A DNA stretch of 21,794 nucleotides from CAZEQJ01 sp964514385. Lineage in GTDB: Bacteria; Bacteroidota; Bacteroidia; Cytophagales; Cyclobacteriaceae. Positions 1-7,900 of this stretch are shown here, piece by piece. Position numbers and translations under genes: made by a program. Location of the stretch: contig CAZEQJ010000047.1 of the NCBI GenBank assembly GCA_964514385.1, positions 1 to 21,794 on the forward strand. Reading direction: 5' to 3'. Numbering within the stretch: position 1 is the stretch's first letter; every line of letters begins with the position of its first letter. The notes beneath the pieces are model-generated. The model was not told the origin of the DNA. It made no database searches and worked only from the letters and a program-made list of their open reading frames with translations.

Positions 1-1276
1 CATTATTGTGGTAGCAGCTGATGATGCCGTGGTGCCTCAGACTAAGGAAGCTATAAACCATGCTCAGGTTGCAGGCGTACCGATTGTGATTGCGATCAAC
101 AAAGTGGATAAACCCAATGCTAATCCGGACAAAATCCGGGAAGAACTTAGTGGCATCAATATACTGGTAGAAGAGTGGGGTGGAAAATATCAAAGCCAGG
201 AAGTATCAGCAAAGACCGGAGCCGGTATTGAAGATCTGCTGGAAAAGGTATTGCTTGAAGCCGAAATTTTAGAGTTGAAGGCAGATCCGCTCAAGCCCGC
301 TACAGGCACTGTCATAGAAGCTGAGCTTGACCGTGGAAGGGGTTATGTCACTACAGTAATGGTGCAGGCTGGTGAACTAAAAGTTGGAGACGTTGTGCTG
401 GCCGGTCACTTGTATGGCAAGGTCAAAGCAATGTTCGATCATAGAGGCCAGCGGCTTAAAAAAGCAGGTCCTGCTACACCCGTACAGCTATTGGGGCTTG
501 ATGGCGCGCCACAGGCCGGCGACAAGTTCAATGTCATGGAAAACGAGAGGGAGGCCCGTGAGATTGCAACCAAAAGAGAGCAATTGTTCAGAGAGCAATC
601 CATGCGTACCAAAAAGCATATTACTCTCGATGAGATTGGCAGAAGATTGGCTATTGGGTCGTTTAAGGAATTGAATGTAATCATTAAAGGAGATGTGGAT
701 GGATCTGTTGAAGCTATCTCGGATTCATTGCTCAAACTGTCCACAGATGAAGTACAGGTGAACATCATACACAAGGCGGTAGGCCAGATTTCCGAATCAG
801 ATGTATTGCTTGCTTCCGCATCCGATGCAATCATTATTGGCTTCCAGGTGCGACCGTCAGGTAGTGCACGTAAGCTGGCTGAAACCGAAGAGATCGAGAT
901 ACGGTCATACAGCATTATTTACGATGTGATAAATGATGTGAAAGATGCCATGGAAGGCATGTTGGCTCCTAAGGAAGAAGAGGTAATTACCGGAAATATT
1001 GAAGTGCGTGAGGTATTTAAGATATCCAAGGTGGGTACAGTAGCGGGTTGCTACGTGACCGAAGGGATAGTTAAGCGGAACAATCAGGTCAGACTGATCC
1101 GTGATGGTATTGTTGTCTACACCGGAGATATTGCGCAGTTGAAACGATTTAAGGACGATGTAAATGAGGTAAAATCGGGTTACGAATGTGGCCTTAGCAT
1201 TAAAAACTTCAATGACATCAAGGAGGGGGATAACATCGAAGGATTTGAGATCAAGGAAGTTAAAAGAACCCTTTAA
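1..1276 (+). CDS. infB: Translation initiation factor IF-2, 5'-truncated by the window edge
   Basis: IF-2 is the GTPase that places initiator fMet-tRNA in the ribosomal P site and promotes subunit joining. The reading frame is already open at position 2, so this is the C-terminal part of a larger protein; a GTG at 8 is not its start. The first visible residues (IIVVAADDAVVPQT) are the middle of the G domain. The G4 motif NKVDKP and the G5 motif SAKTGAGIEDLL follow. After them come domain II (about residues 95-180 of the visible part), the linker and domain III with GDVDGSVEAISDSL, and the fMet-tRNA-binding C-terminal beta-barrel ending GDNIEGFEIKEVKRTL. All expected C-terminal parts are present and no frameshift is visible. 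In many bacteria rimP and nusA lie upstream of infB, but that region is outside this window. The assignment is near certain. Confidence 0.98.
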   Translation, partial: IIVVAADDAVVPQTKEAINHAQVAGVPIVIAINKVDKPNANPDKIREELSGINILVEEWGGKYQSQEVSAKTGAGIEDLLEKVLLEAEILELKADPLKPATGTVIEAELDRGRGYVTTVMVQAGELKVGDVVLAGHLYGKVKAMFDHRGQRLKKAGPATPVQLLGLDGAPQAGDKFNVMENEREAREIATKREQLFREQSMRTKKHITLDEIGRRLAIGSFKELNVIIKGDVDGSVEAISDSLLKLSTDEVQVNIIHKAVGQISESDVLLASASDAIIIGFQVRPSGSARKLAETEEIEIRSYSIIYDVINDVKDAMEGMLAPKEEEVITGNIEVREVFKISKVGTVAGCYVTEGIVKRNNQVRLIRDGIVVYTGDIAQLKRFKDDVNEVKSGYECGLSIKNFNDIKEGDNIEGFEIKEVKRTL

Positions 1277-1283
1277 GTCTTAC

Positions 1284-1312
1284 AAAAAAAACTCTACTAT
1301 TTCAATAGTAGG
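1284..1312 (-). terminator. Probable intrinsic terminator for minus-strand transcription
   Basis: A perfect 7-bp stem (CTACTAT, loop TTCA, ATAGTAG at 1294-1311), extendable by one G-T pair, is flanked on its left by eight A residues at 1284-1291. Read on the minus strand this is a hairpin followed by a run of eight U, the classic Rho-independent layout. On the plus strand no T-run follows, so it would not obviously end infB transcription. The minus-strand operon that ends at 1590 would have to be transcribed across the 84-residue plus-strand gene to reach it. The stem is AT-rich, so strength is uncertain. Confidence 0.55.
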
Positions 1313-1342
1313 AGACCCGATTATCTTTCCGATATTCGAATC

Positions 1343-1597
1343 ATGAGGAAGGATGAGTTTGTGAAGTTAACACTACGGGAAAAGATACGGTTGCTGTATG
1401 AGCAGGGCAGTTTTGTTGTCAACATCCGGTATTATGGCTACAAGATAAACCTCTACTTATTAGGGACTTTTTACGTTGAGGTTTTTTACCATCACAAGCG
1501 GGATGTGATTGAAAAAATTGAAATCATGGAAGACCGGCATTCCCGTATGAAATTTTACTCCGACCAGATCCGGCTTCCACTTGAATTACTTAACTAG
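1343..1597 (+). CDS. Uncharacterised small protein (84 aa)
   Basis: I do not recognise a named family. The product is 84 residues, soluble, without a signal peptide, basic at the N-terminus and rich in Tyr, Phe and Leu in the middle (IRYYGYKINLYLLGTFYVEVFYHH). The pattern of alternating hydrophobic residues suggests a small beta-sheet fold after an N-terminal helix. It lies 66 bases after the infB stop on the same strand, so it may be co-transcribed with infB. A weak promoter-like TATCTTTC lies about 20 bases before the start. The last 8 bases overlap the end of the convergent receiver gene. The orderly composition and the way it fills the gap between two well-supported genes favour a real gene, but function is unknown. 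Confidence 0.6.
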   Translation: MRKDEFVKLTLREKIRLLYEQGSFVVNIRYYGYKINLYLLGTFYVEVFYHHKRDVIEKIEIMEDRHSRMKFYSDQIRLPLELLN

Positions 1598-2072
1598 ATT
1601 TTCTGAGAATCTCGTATAGTGTCTCCTGATCCAGGCAGGAGCTATATTTTGTATGATCTATCCCTTTTTCAAGCAAAAAATGAGTCACAAGTGTCTTTAT
1701 TATGGTGACTAAATCCTCTTTCACCCATGGTTTTTCGATGTAATTGTCTATTTCCGCCCTATTTATAGCCTGAATGGTATCTTCATGCGTAGCCAGACCG
1801 GTCAATAGTATTTTGCGTGTATGTGCAAACCTGACATCTTCGTTGATGCTTTCCAGAAGCTCAACGCCCGACATATGGGGCATAACATGATCTGAAATCA
1901 CCAAAGCGACATAATCCCCGGCAGCATCTATTTCTTCGCACAATGCGAACGCTTCCTTTCCTGATTCACATAGATCTATATTCAATGGAGGTGATAATTC
2001 ATCCAGCTGGCTCGCGATTGTATTCAGCACCTCCGGCTGATCGTCAACACAAATAATGTAAACCTTATCCAT
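1590..2072 (-). CDS. Stand-alone response-regulator receiver protein (160 aa)
   Basis: This is a CheY-like receiver (REC) protein. Visible hallmarks are the acidic pair Asp10-Asp11, the phospho-acceptor Asp61 in LVISDHVMPHMSG, the switch Thr91 in KILLTGLA, and Lys114 in the IEKPW motif. The REC fold takes up about residues 1-122. The remaining 38 or so residues form a short helical tail with no recognisable DNA-binding, cyclase or phosphodiesterase domain, so the output is probably a protein interaction. The gene starts 8 bases inside the end of the upstream histidine kinase gene, which implies translational coupling and makes that kinase the likely phosphodonor. The IEKPW form is common in receivers of the RpfG and hybrid-kinase type, but no HD-GYP domain is present here. 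REC identity is certain; the output is unknown. Confidence 0.93.
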   Translation of the reverse strand: MDKVYIICVDDQPEVLNTIASQLDELSPPLNIDLCESGKEAFALCEEIDAAGDYVALVISDHVMPHMSGVELLESINEDVRFAHTRKILLTGLATHEDTIQAINRAEIDNYIEKPWVKEDLVTIIKTLVTHFLLEKGIDHTKYSSCLDQETLYEILRKSS

Positions 2073-3372
2073 AATTTTTTTTCAATGGTATTTCAAAAAT
2101 AAAACTGGTATTACCGGGCTCGCTTTCCACCTTCACTTTTCCATCATAGGATTCAATAATTTTCTGAACTATTGACAAACCAAGACCTAATCCAAAGTTT
2201 AATCCTTCTTTTTTGGTGGTAAAATTGGGTTGGAATATTTTCTCCATGATTTTTTCATTTATTCCTGGCCCGTTATCTGTGATTTTCACAAATATGAACT
2301 CATCATCTGCCTCACTTGATATGATGATTTTTGGTTTTTCTGTATGATGGTTTTTTAGTGCTTCACATGCATTTTTGATTACATTTATCCAGACCTGTTG
2401 CATTTCACCCTTGGAGGCTTTGACGGGTGGTAGCGGATTGAGTTGAAGATCTATTGCTATGCCTTTCTTATCCTTTGTAAGAAGTGCCAATGCATCGTGA
2501 ATGGTATCATTCAGGTCGTCAATACGCAGTCTGTCACTACTATTTTTGCCAAGCTGCTTAATTGACTGCAGCACATGCACGCTTTGTTGACTGGCAATTT
2601 CCATATCATGAAGCGATGAGCAGATAAGCCATAGTTGATAGATACGATCAAGCTCCTGCTCATTTCTGCGGTTTTTGCGGGATATTTCTCCCGGAGTGAG
2701 ACCAGTCATCGCTATTTTTCGACTCATGGAAGGTGAAATGCCGTATTTTTCCCATTCTTTACGCAATATTCTTGATTCACGCGTACTAAGGGGCTTTGAA
2801 GGATTAAAACAGGTCAGCTTGCCTAGCTCATTATCTTTGAATATTTCCTGAAAAGCGTTTTTGATAATAGACGTTTTGCCGCTAAGGGTGCCAACGGCAT
2901 TGTTAAGTTCATGTGCCAATCCCGCTGATAGTTGCCCTAATGTCACCATTTTTTCTGTGCGTATTAGGCGTTTTAGGGTCACTTGCCTGTCAATACTCAA
3001 CTGGTGTGAAAGTTTCTGCCGGATATTCAGTTCATGAATAAGTATGGGAATTAGCTTGTATTTTGTTTCTTCGGATTCAGTTTCAAAATAGAGGAGCTCG
3101 CAGTCTTCTTTTGCCTTTATGGAGGAGTAAGCACCTTCACCCGAAAAGAAGCTGTAAACACCAAGAAACATGCCTTCTGAAGCTATATAATGCTCAATAT
3201 GAACATTATTTTCATCCCGAAACAGGCTGGCAAGGCGACCTTTTCTGATATAGAATAATCGTTTATTTTCATCATTCCTGTACATCAGGTATTCTTTTTC
3301 CCTGAGCACGATTTTGTTTTCCTCAGGGAAATAATTTGCTATTAATGCCTGTATTACGTCCTCCTGACTCAT
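2065..3372 (-). CDS. Soluble sensor histidine kinase with CRP-like N-terminal domain
   Basis: The protein has no transmembrane segment and so probably works in the cytoplasm. Residues 1 to about 130 look like a cyclic-nucleotide-binding/CRP-type beta-roll (YIRKGRLASLFRDENN, then the GMFLGVYSFF cassette region). The kinase core follows: H-box GQLSAGLAHELNN with phospho-acceptor His154, N-box with Asn334 in NVIKNACEAL, G1 box ITDNGPGI at about 365-371, and G2 box FGLGLGLSIV at about 393-402. Between the H-box and the second dimerisation helix there is an unusually long insert (about 175-250) of charged helical sequence. The CRP-like domain lacks the usual Gly-Glu and Arg-Ser residues of a cAMP-binding cassette, so its ligand may not be cAMP. 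It overlaps the transporter gene by 4 bases upstream and the receiver gene by 8 bases downstream. Confidence 0.93.
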   Translation of the reverse strand: MSQEDVIQALIANYFPEENKIVLREKEYLMYRNDENKRLFYIRKGRLASLFRDENNVHIEHYIASEGMFLGVYSFFSGEGAYSSIKAKEDCELLYFETESEETKYKLIPILIHELNIRQKLSHQLSIDRQVTLKRLIRTEKMVTLGQLSAGLAHELNNAVGTLSGKTSIIKNAFQEIFKDNELGKLTCFNPSKPLSTRESRILRKEWEKYGISPSMSRKIAMTGLTPGEISRKNRRNEQELDRIYQLWLICSSLHDMEIASQQSVHVLQSIKQLGKNSSDRLRIDDLNDTIHDALALLTKDKKGIAIDLQLNPLPPVKASKGEMQQVWINVIKNACEALKNHHTEKPKIIISSEADDEFIFVKITDNGPGINEKIMEKIFQPNFTTKKEGLNFGLGLGLSIVQKIIESYDGKVKVESEPGNTSFIFEIPLKKNYG

Positions 3373-4775
3373 GGAAAAAAGCTTAGGATATTCAGGATGT
3401 ACATTAAACTAAAAATGGCAACCAGACCGATGATAGCGGCAATCACACCGGTTCTGGACATATCACGCGTAGAAATTATGCCAGTACCGTGAGCAAGCGC
3501 ATTAGGTGGTGTGCTGATGGGCAGGCTCATTCCCAGTGATGAGGCGAGGCCAACACAAAGAATAAGCATCATCGCTCCACCTAAAGGAGCAAGTGATGAT
3601 ATCGAGGTTCCTAAAGCTGCTGCTATAGGCAGGAGCAAGTTTGCTGTGGCTGTATTTGACATAAAATTGGCCATAATTACTGCAAGGATAGCAGAAAATC
3701 CAATGACGATAAGAGGTGAAAACTCACCTAAAGGGATGCTATTGATCAGATTTTTGGCAAGCCCGGTAGCTTCCATGGCGTACCCGAGGGCAATTCCACC
3801 CGATACCAGCCACAACACATCCCAGCTTACCTTCTTCAGGTCTTCTTTGTTTATTATACCGGTGGCGAGGAAAACACTTACCGGCACCATCGCCACAATG
3901 TATGAGTTCATCCCATGGATAAAGTCGGTTAGCCAGAGAAGGATAGTAGCAACAAAGGTTACATAAACGATGATAGCGCGGCGGTTTTTGAGAAACTCAC
4001 CAGAGATTGATAATGAAATTTTAGGTGTACTCACCGGAAAAAACCGGAGAAGCAGCCACCAGACAATTAACAGCAATACAATGACGAGAGGCACTCCAAA
4101 TGTCATCCATTCACCAAATGACACTGCATTTTCACCAGTCAGATATTTTAGGGCCACTGCATTGGGAGGTGTTCCGATAGGGGTACCCATGCCTCCAATG
4201 TTTGCCGCAAAAGGTATTGAAAGAGCAATAGCAGTTTTACCCCGGTCATTTTGGTCGAATGTTGCCAATACCGGCATCAGAATTGAAAGCATCATGGCCG
4301 TAGTCGCAGTATTACTCATAAACATGCTGAAAAGCGCTGTAATAAGCATAAGCCCGAGAATGATCATCTTTGGGTTGGTGCCAAATGGCCTGAGCATAAT
4401 CCGGGCGAGGTTGATATCAAGTCTGAATTTTGTCGCTGCAATGGCAAGGAAAAAACCACCTACAAAAAGCAGAATGATGGGAGAGGCGAAGGCACTGAAA
4501 ATATCTGCATACGGCAGCATTTCGTCCGGGTTGGCTGTTCTTGCCCAGATAAGTGACCTATCAGATAAGAATACAAGTTCTAGTGTAATGACTAGTATGG
4601 AGGTGGCGAAAATGGGTATAGGTTCAAGTATCCACGATAATGCAGCAATCAGAAAAATAACCAGTACCCTCAGCTGCGCAACTGTAAAGCTATCAATAGG
4701 GAATGATTCGATAGGGATAAGAAATAGACCAAGAGGCAAAATAAAGCTTACCAGGAATCTTACGTAGTGTTTCAC
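3369..4775 (-). CDS. SLC13/DASS-family sodium-coupled carboxylate transporter
   Basis: A 468-residue multi-spanning inner-membrane protein of the divalent anion:sodium symporter family, which usually imports C4-dicarboxylates, citrate or sulfate with Na+. Both halves carry the paired signature loops of the family: SNTAT at 154-158 and 373-377, and TPPNA at 202-206 (GTPPNA) and 422-426 (STPPNA). These form the two Na+ sites and the substrate-binding hairpin tips in characterised members such as VcINDY. About eleven hydrophobic segments can be counted. The start is a GTG at 4773-4775; an in-frame stop lies 22 bases upstream and no ATG lies between them. The gene overlaps the downstream histidine kinase by 4 bases (ATGA), and is the first gene of a transporter-kinase-receiver operon. 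The substrate cannot be named from sequence alone. Confidence 0.93.
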   Translation of the reverse strand: MKHYVRFLVSFILPLGLFLIPIESFPIDSFTVAQLRVLVIFLIAALSWILEPIPIFATSILVITLELVFLSDRSLIWARTANPDEMLPYADIFSAFASPIILLFVGGFFLAIAATKFRLDINLARIMLRPFGTNPKMIILGLMLITALFSMFMSNTATTAMMLSILMPVLATFDQNDRGKTAIALSIPFAANIGGMGTPIGTPPNAVALKYLTGENAVSFGEWMTFGVPLVIVLLLIVWWLLLRFFPVSTPKISLSISGEFLKNRRAIIVYVTFVATILLWLTDFIHGMNSYIVAMVPVSVFLATGIINKEDLKKVSWDVLWLVSGGIALGYAMEATGLAKNLINSIPLGEFSPLIVIGFSAILAVIMANFMSNTATANLLLPIAAALGTSISSLAPLGGAMMLILCVGLASSLGMSLPISTPPNALAHGTGIISTRDMSRTGVIAAIIGLVAIFSLMYILNILSFFP

Positions 4776-4783
4776 AAGTGAAA
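4770..4783. promoter_or_regulatory. Perfect inverted repeat over the transporter start codon
   Basis: TTTCACAAGTGAAA is a 6-bp perfect inverted repeat with a 2-base spacer. It lies exactly on the GTG start codon of the SLC13 gene. It could be a small operator half-site pair or an mRNA hairpin that hides the start; chance is also possible at this length. The rest of the 163-base gap (4776-4938) between the transporter and the helicase gene holds no clear promoter or terminator. It also contains an 11-base near-palindrome GATCTCAGATC at 4920-4930. Confidence 0.25.
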
Positions 4784-4938
4784 AGTTAATTTCCCGCTAA
4801 GCTATACATATGGAATTGCCGACAAAATAACATTTATCATGACCCCGTATTTTTCAGATCATGACGCTGCTGCTTATAAGGGCTAATGGTGTACTTCCTT
4901 TATATGCCGGACTACCTGCGATCTCAGATCACAAACCT

Positions 4939-7900
4939 TTAGTCTGAAGTAATTTTGTTGATAAAAGTAATCAGCTGTTCCTCTATACCGGCCGGGTCAA
5001 TCCAGATCTGGCGGCTGTAAATAGAATGAAATGGCCAGTTATTTTCCTCAAAAATACGCGGTTTATACAAGTGATGATCCAGTATTGTGGGCGACTGGTA
5101 ATAAAAATTATCATCGGTGATGATAAGACCCAGCACTTTATCTTTCTGTTTTACCGCAAGGTCCGATGAAGGGAAATCACGGATTAAAGCATAAGGGTAG
5201 TACGTTTTGATATCCTTGCATAAGTTATGGATCTTTTCACTAAGGTACCAGTCTCGCCGCTGCTCCTCTTTTTTAGGCAGAGATACCTTATATAATCCAT
5301 CTGATACTTCACGGGCATATTGCAGATACTCTTTTAATAACTTTGGCCCATCATTTCGCGCATTTTCTACTTTTAGCTCCTCCGGCTGCAGGGATGTCAT
5401 CACTATTACGCGGTCGCGCGCCCGTGTGATCGCCACATTGAGGCGGTTTTCGCCTCCTTTTTGGTTCAGACTTCCAAAATGGGCATTTATGTTGCCCTTT
5501 GTATCCCTGCCGTATGTGACAGATAGTATCAGAATATCACATTCATCACCCTGTACGTTTTCAATATTTTTGACAAAGTATTTTTCCGGCATTCGCGCTC
5601 CGCTAGCCAATGCTTCATCGATAAGATCGATAATCAGGCCTTGCTGATGAATGTTTGTGGTAACCACCCCTATCTCCACCCCCGGATTTTCATCTGCAAT
5701 ACTGAGCAATGTGTTTAATACCTCCTCTGCTTCCGGCCTGTTGCTGTTATTTTCCCAGACACCAGAAATGAGATTGTAGGTTATAGAAGGATCATTTTGG
5801 TTAAAAAATTCACGGTCCGGAAGCATTTCAAGTTTGCTGCCGTAAAAATGGCGGTTGCTAAAGTCGATCAAATCAAAGTTTTTACTTCTGTAATGACCTC
5901 TAAGTGGTATCTGTGTCAGATAATGACGGCATAGGTCAAGCAGCGACTCGACCTCCAGGGCATAGTCCTCTTCATCCTCGTCTTCCCATCGTACCCGGTA
6001 TAAATCATTTGGAGTAAGTTGTTTGTCATCACCAGCTACAACTAGTTGTGCACCCCGGTATAAAGATGGGAAACCTCTTTCAGCAAAGCATTGTGAAGCT
6101 TCATCAAAAATGACGAGGTCAAATTTTTGTTCTACAGAAAAAATAGCGCTTACGGCTTCAGGTGAGCAAAACCATGCCGGTATCAGATTATAGAGCTCCT
6201 CATCAAAGGTTTCAATTACCTTTCGGAGGGGCCAGATTTTTCTTTTTTTATTTACCTGATGCTGAAGCTCACGGTATGTAATGGGATTATTCAGCCGGTT
6301 AAAAACCATGTCTTTATAGGTTCTTTCACGCAGCTGCATATACAATATATCCAGTGTCAGCGAGTGTTTTTCATCGCTGTAGCGGCGGAGGTCATCTTCA
6401 AACTGTCGTAATTCGCCGTTGCTGGCTATGCGCAATACCGGATATTTTAACTCTATATGCGCAATCCATGCTAAACGTATGCTATTTTGAAAAATCTCAA
6501 TTGCTTCGTTTGTATTAAAATCGCGGACTACCTCTTCCAATGCCTCCATGACCGTTCGGTCACTGGATGTCATGTCATGTGTAATCTCGTCAAACTTCAC
6601 CATGGCATCAAAATCCCGTGTGAGAACATTTACCAGAGGCTCTACAATGTCAGGCTCTTCCATGATTTTTTTGATCATCAGCGGGCTAAGCCATTTTTGC
6701 CATGCCATTTGCATTTCTATTACCTCTTCTGCGCCGCTTTTCAGGGCTTTTAATCCTTCAAGAAACCTATTTGCATCGGAGCGGTCCAGCATTTCCTTGA
6801 GGTTTCTGACTCCTGTAATGAGTTGTTTGAGTTTAATGGCTTCTTCATAGTCTGTAAACCACTGTTGAATGCCTGCCAGAGAATCTGTTGGCCCGGGCAC
6901 TTCATGTAACCATTCCTTAGCTCTTAATTTGGACAGATTATGCTCCAGGTTGAGTCGGTTATCAATTTTTTCACTGAGTTGGTGTACGCCCTTTCGGTTG
7001 AGTCGTAAGCCATTTGCTGACAGGGTTTCCTTTAAAAATGATTTATCGGACGTAAGTAGCCAACGGATCCAGCGCCACGGCGTGCGAAGACTCTCCATGG
7101 CCCAGTATAACACTTTCTGGATTTTACCAATATCGTCTGCTTTCAGTGTCACCTCCGGCCCATCGCCCTGATAACAGGAAAGCACAACGCGTTCCATATT
7201 GCTGAACCATAACCCCTCCTCTTCTTCGTCCAGCAGCTTCATCAGATAATCTGTACGATTCAACGCCTCCATCGAGCGAATGATCGACTCAAGCTCATCT
7301 TTATTTTGCACCATCTGGTACAACTGCTCAAATGTGATGGATACCCCTGCCTCATTTACGTTTTTTAAGGAACCATTCATGGAAGGGATAATGGATCGCA
7401 GGGTAGCCTGTATGTCGAATAGGTCGCTGGTAGTCAATCCATGGAATGATTTCCTTGACTTCCATGGGTAGTCATACTGCTGAAATTTTTTCAGGTAGGT
7501 GAAATATTTTGATATAAGGGATGAAAAATCCCGTATCTGATCACCGGTATAGTTGAAATATACTGTTTTGAGAGGTATAAAAGGCTTTTTAGGATCTGAT
7601 GTCAGATATAATTCCTTTACAGAATATCCGCATTCAGCCGTATCAAAAAGCGCCTCTTTAAACTCATTCAATTTTTCAACAAGCTGATCCAGATTACGGC
7701 ACACCTGAAGGAACTGACGTTCTGTATATACGGTATCCAGGTTATTATTGAGCTGACGGTATTCGGAAATGCGGTCAATCTGGTGACTAATCTTATTAAA
7801 TATCGATTTTCGGTCGTCTTTAAAGTCATGTACCACGCCGATGAACGGATCAAGGTCAATTTTCCGGAGCCTTTTGGTAAGCACTTCAAGCGCTGCCTTT

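Noticed and set aside
439..915. 158-codon minus-strand frame inside infB
   Set aside because: It is antisense to well-conserved IF-2 coding sequence and its product (Ser/Leu-rich, no motif) looks like a shadow.
3511..4767. Two long plus-strand open frames (3511-3966 and 3970-4767) opposite the SLC13 gene
   Set aside because: Their translations are low-quality mirror products of a membrane-protein gene, with no family motif, and the minus strand encodes an unmistakable DASS transporter.
4776..4938. Gap with GATCTCAGATC palindrome considered as a terminator or operator
   Set aside because: The stem is only 5 bp without a following T-run, and no well-spaced promoter elements could be aligned to it.
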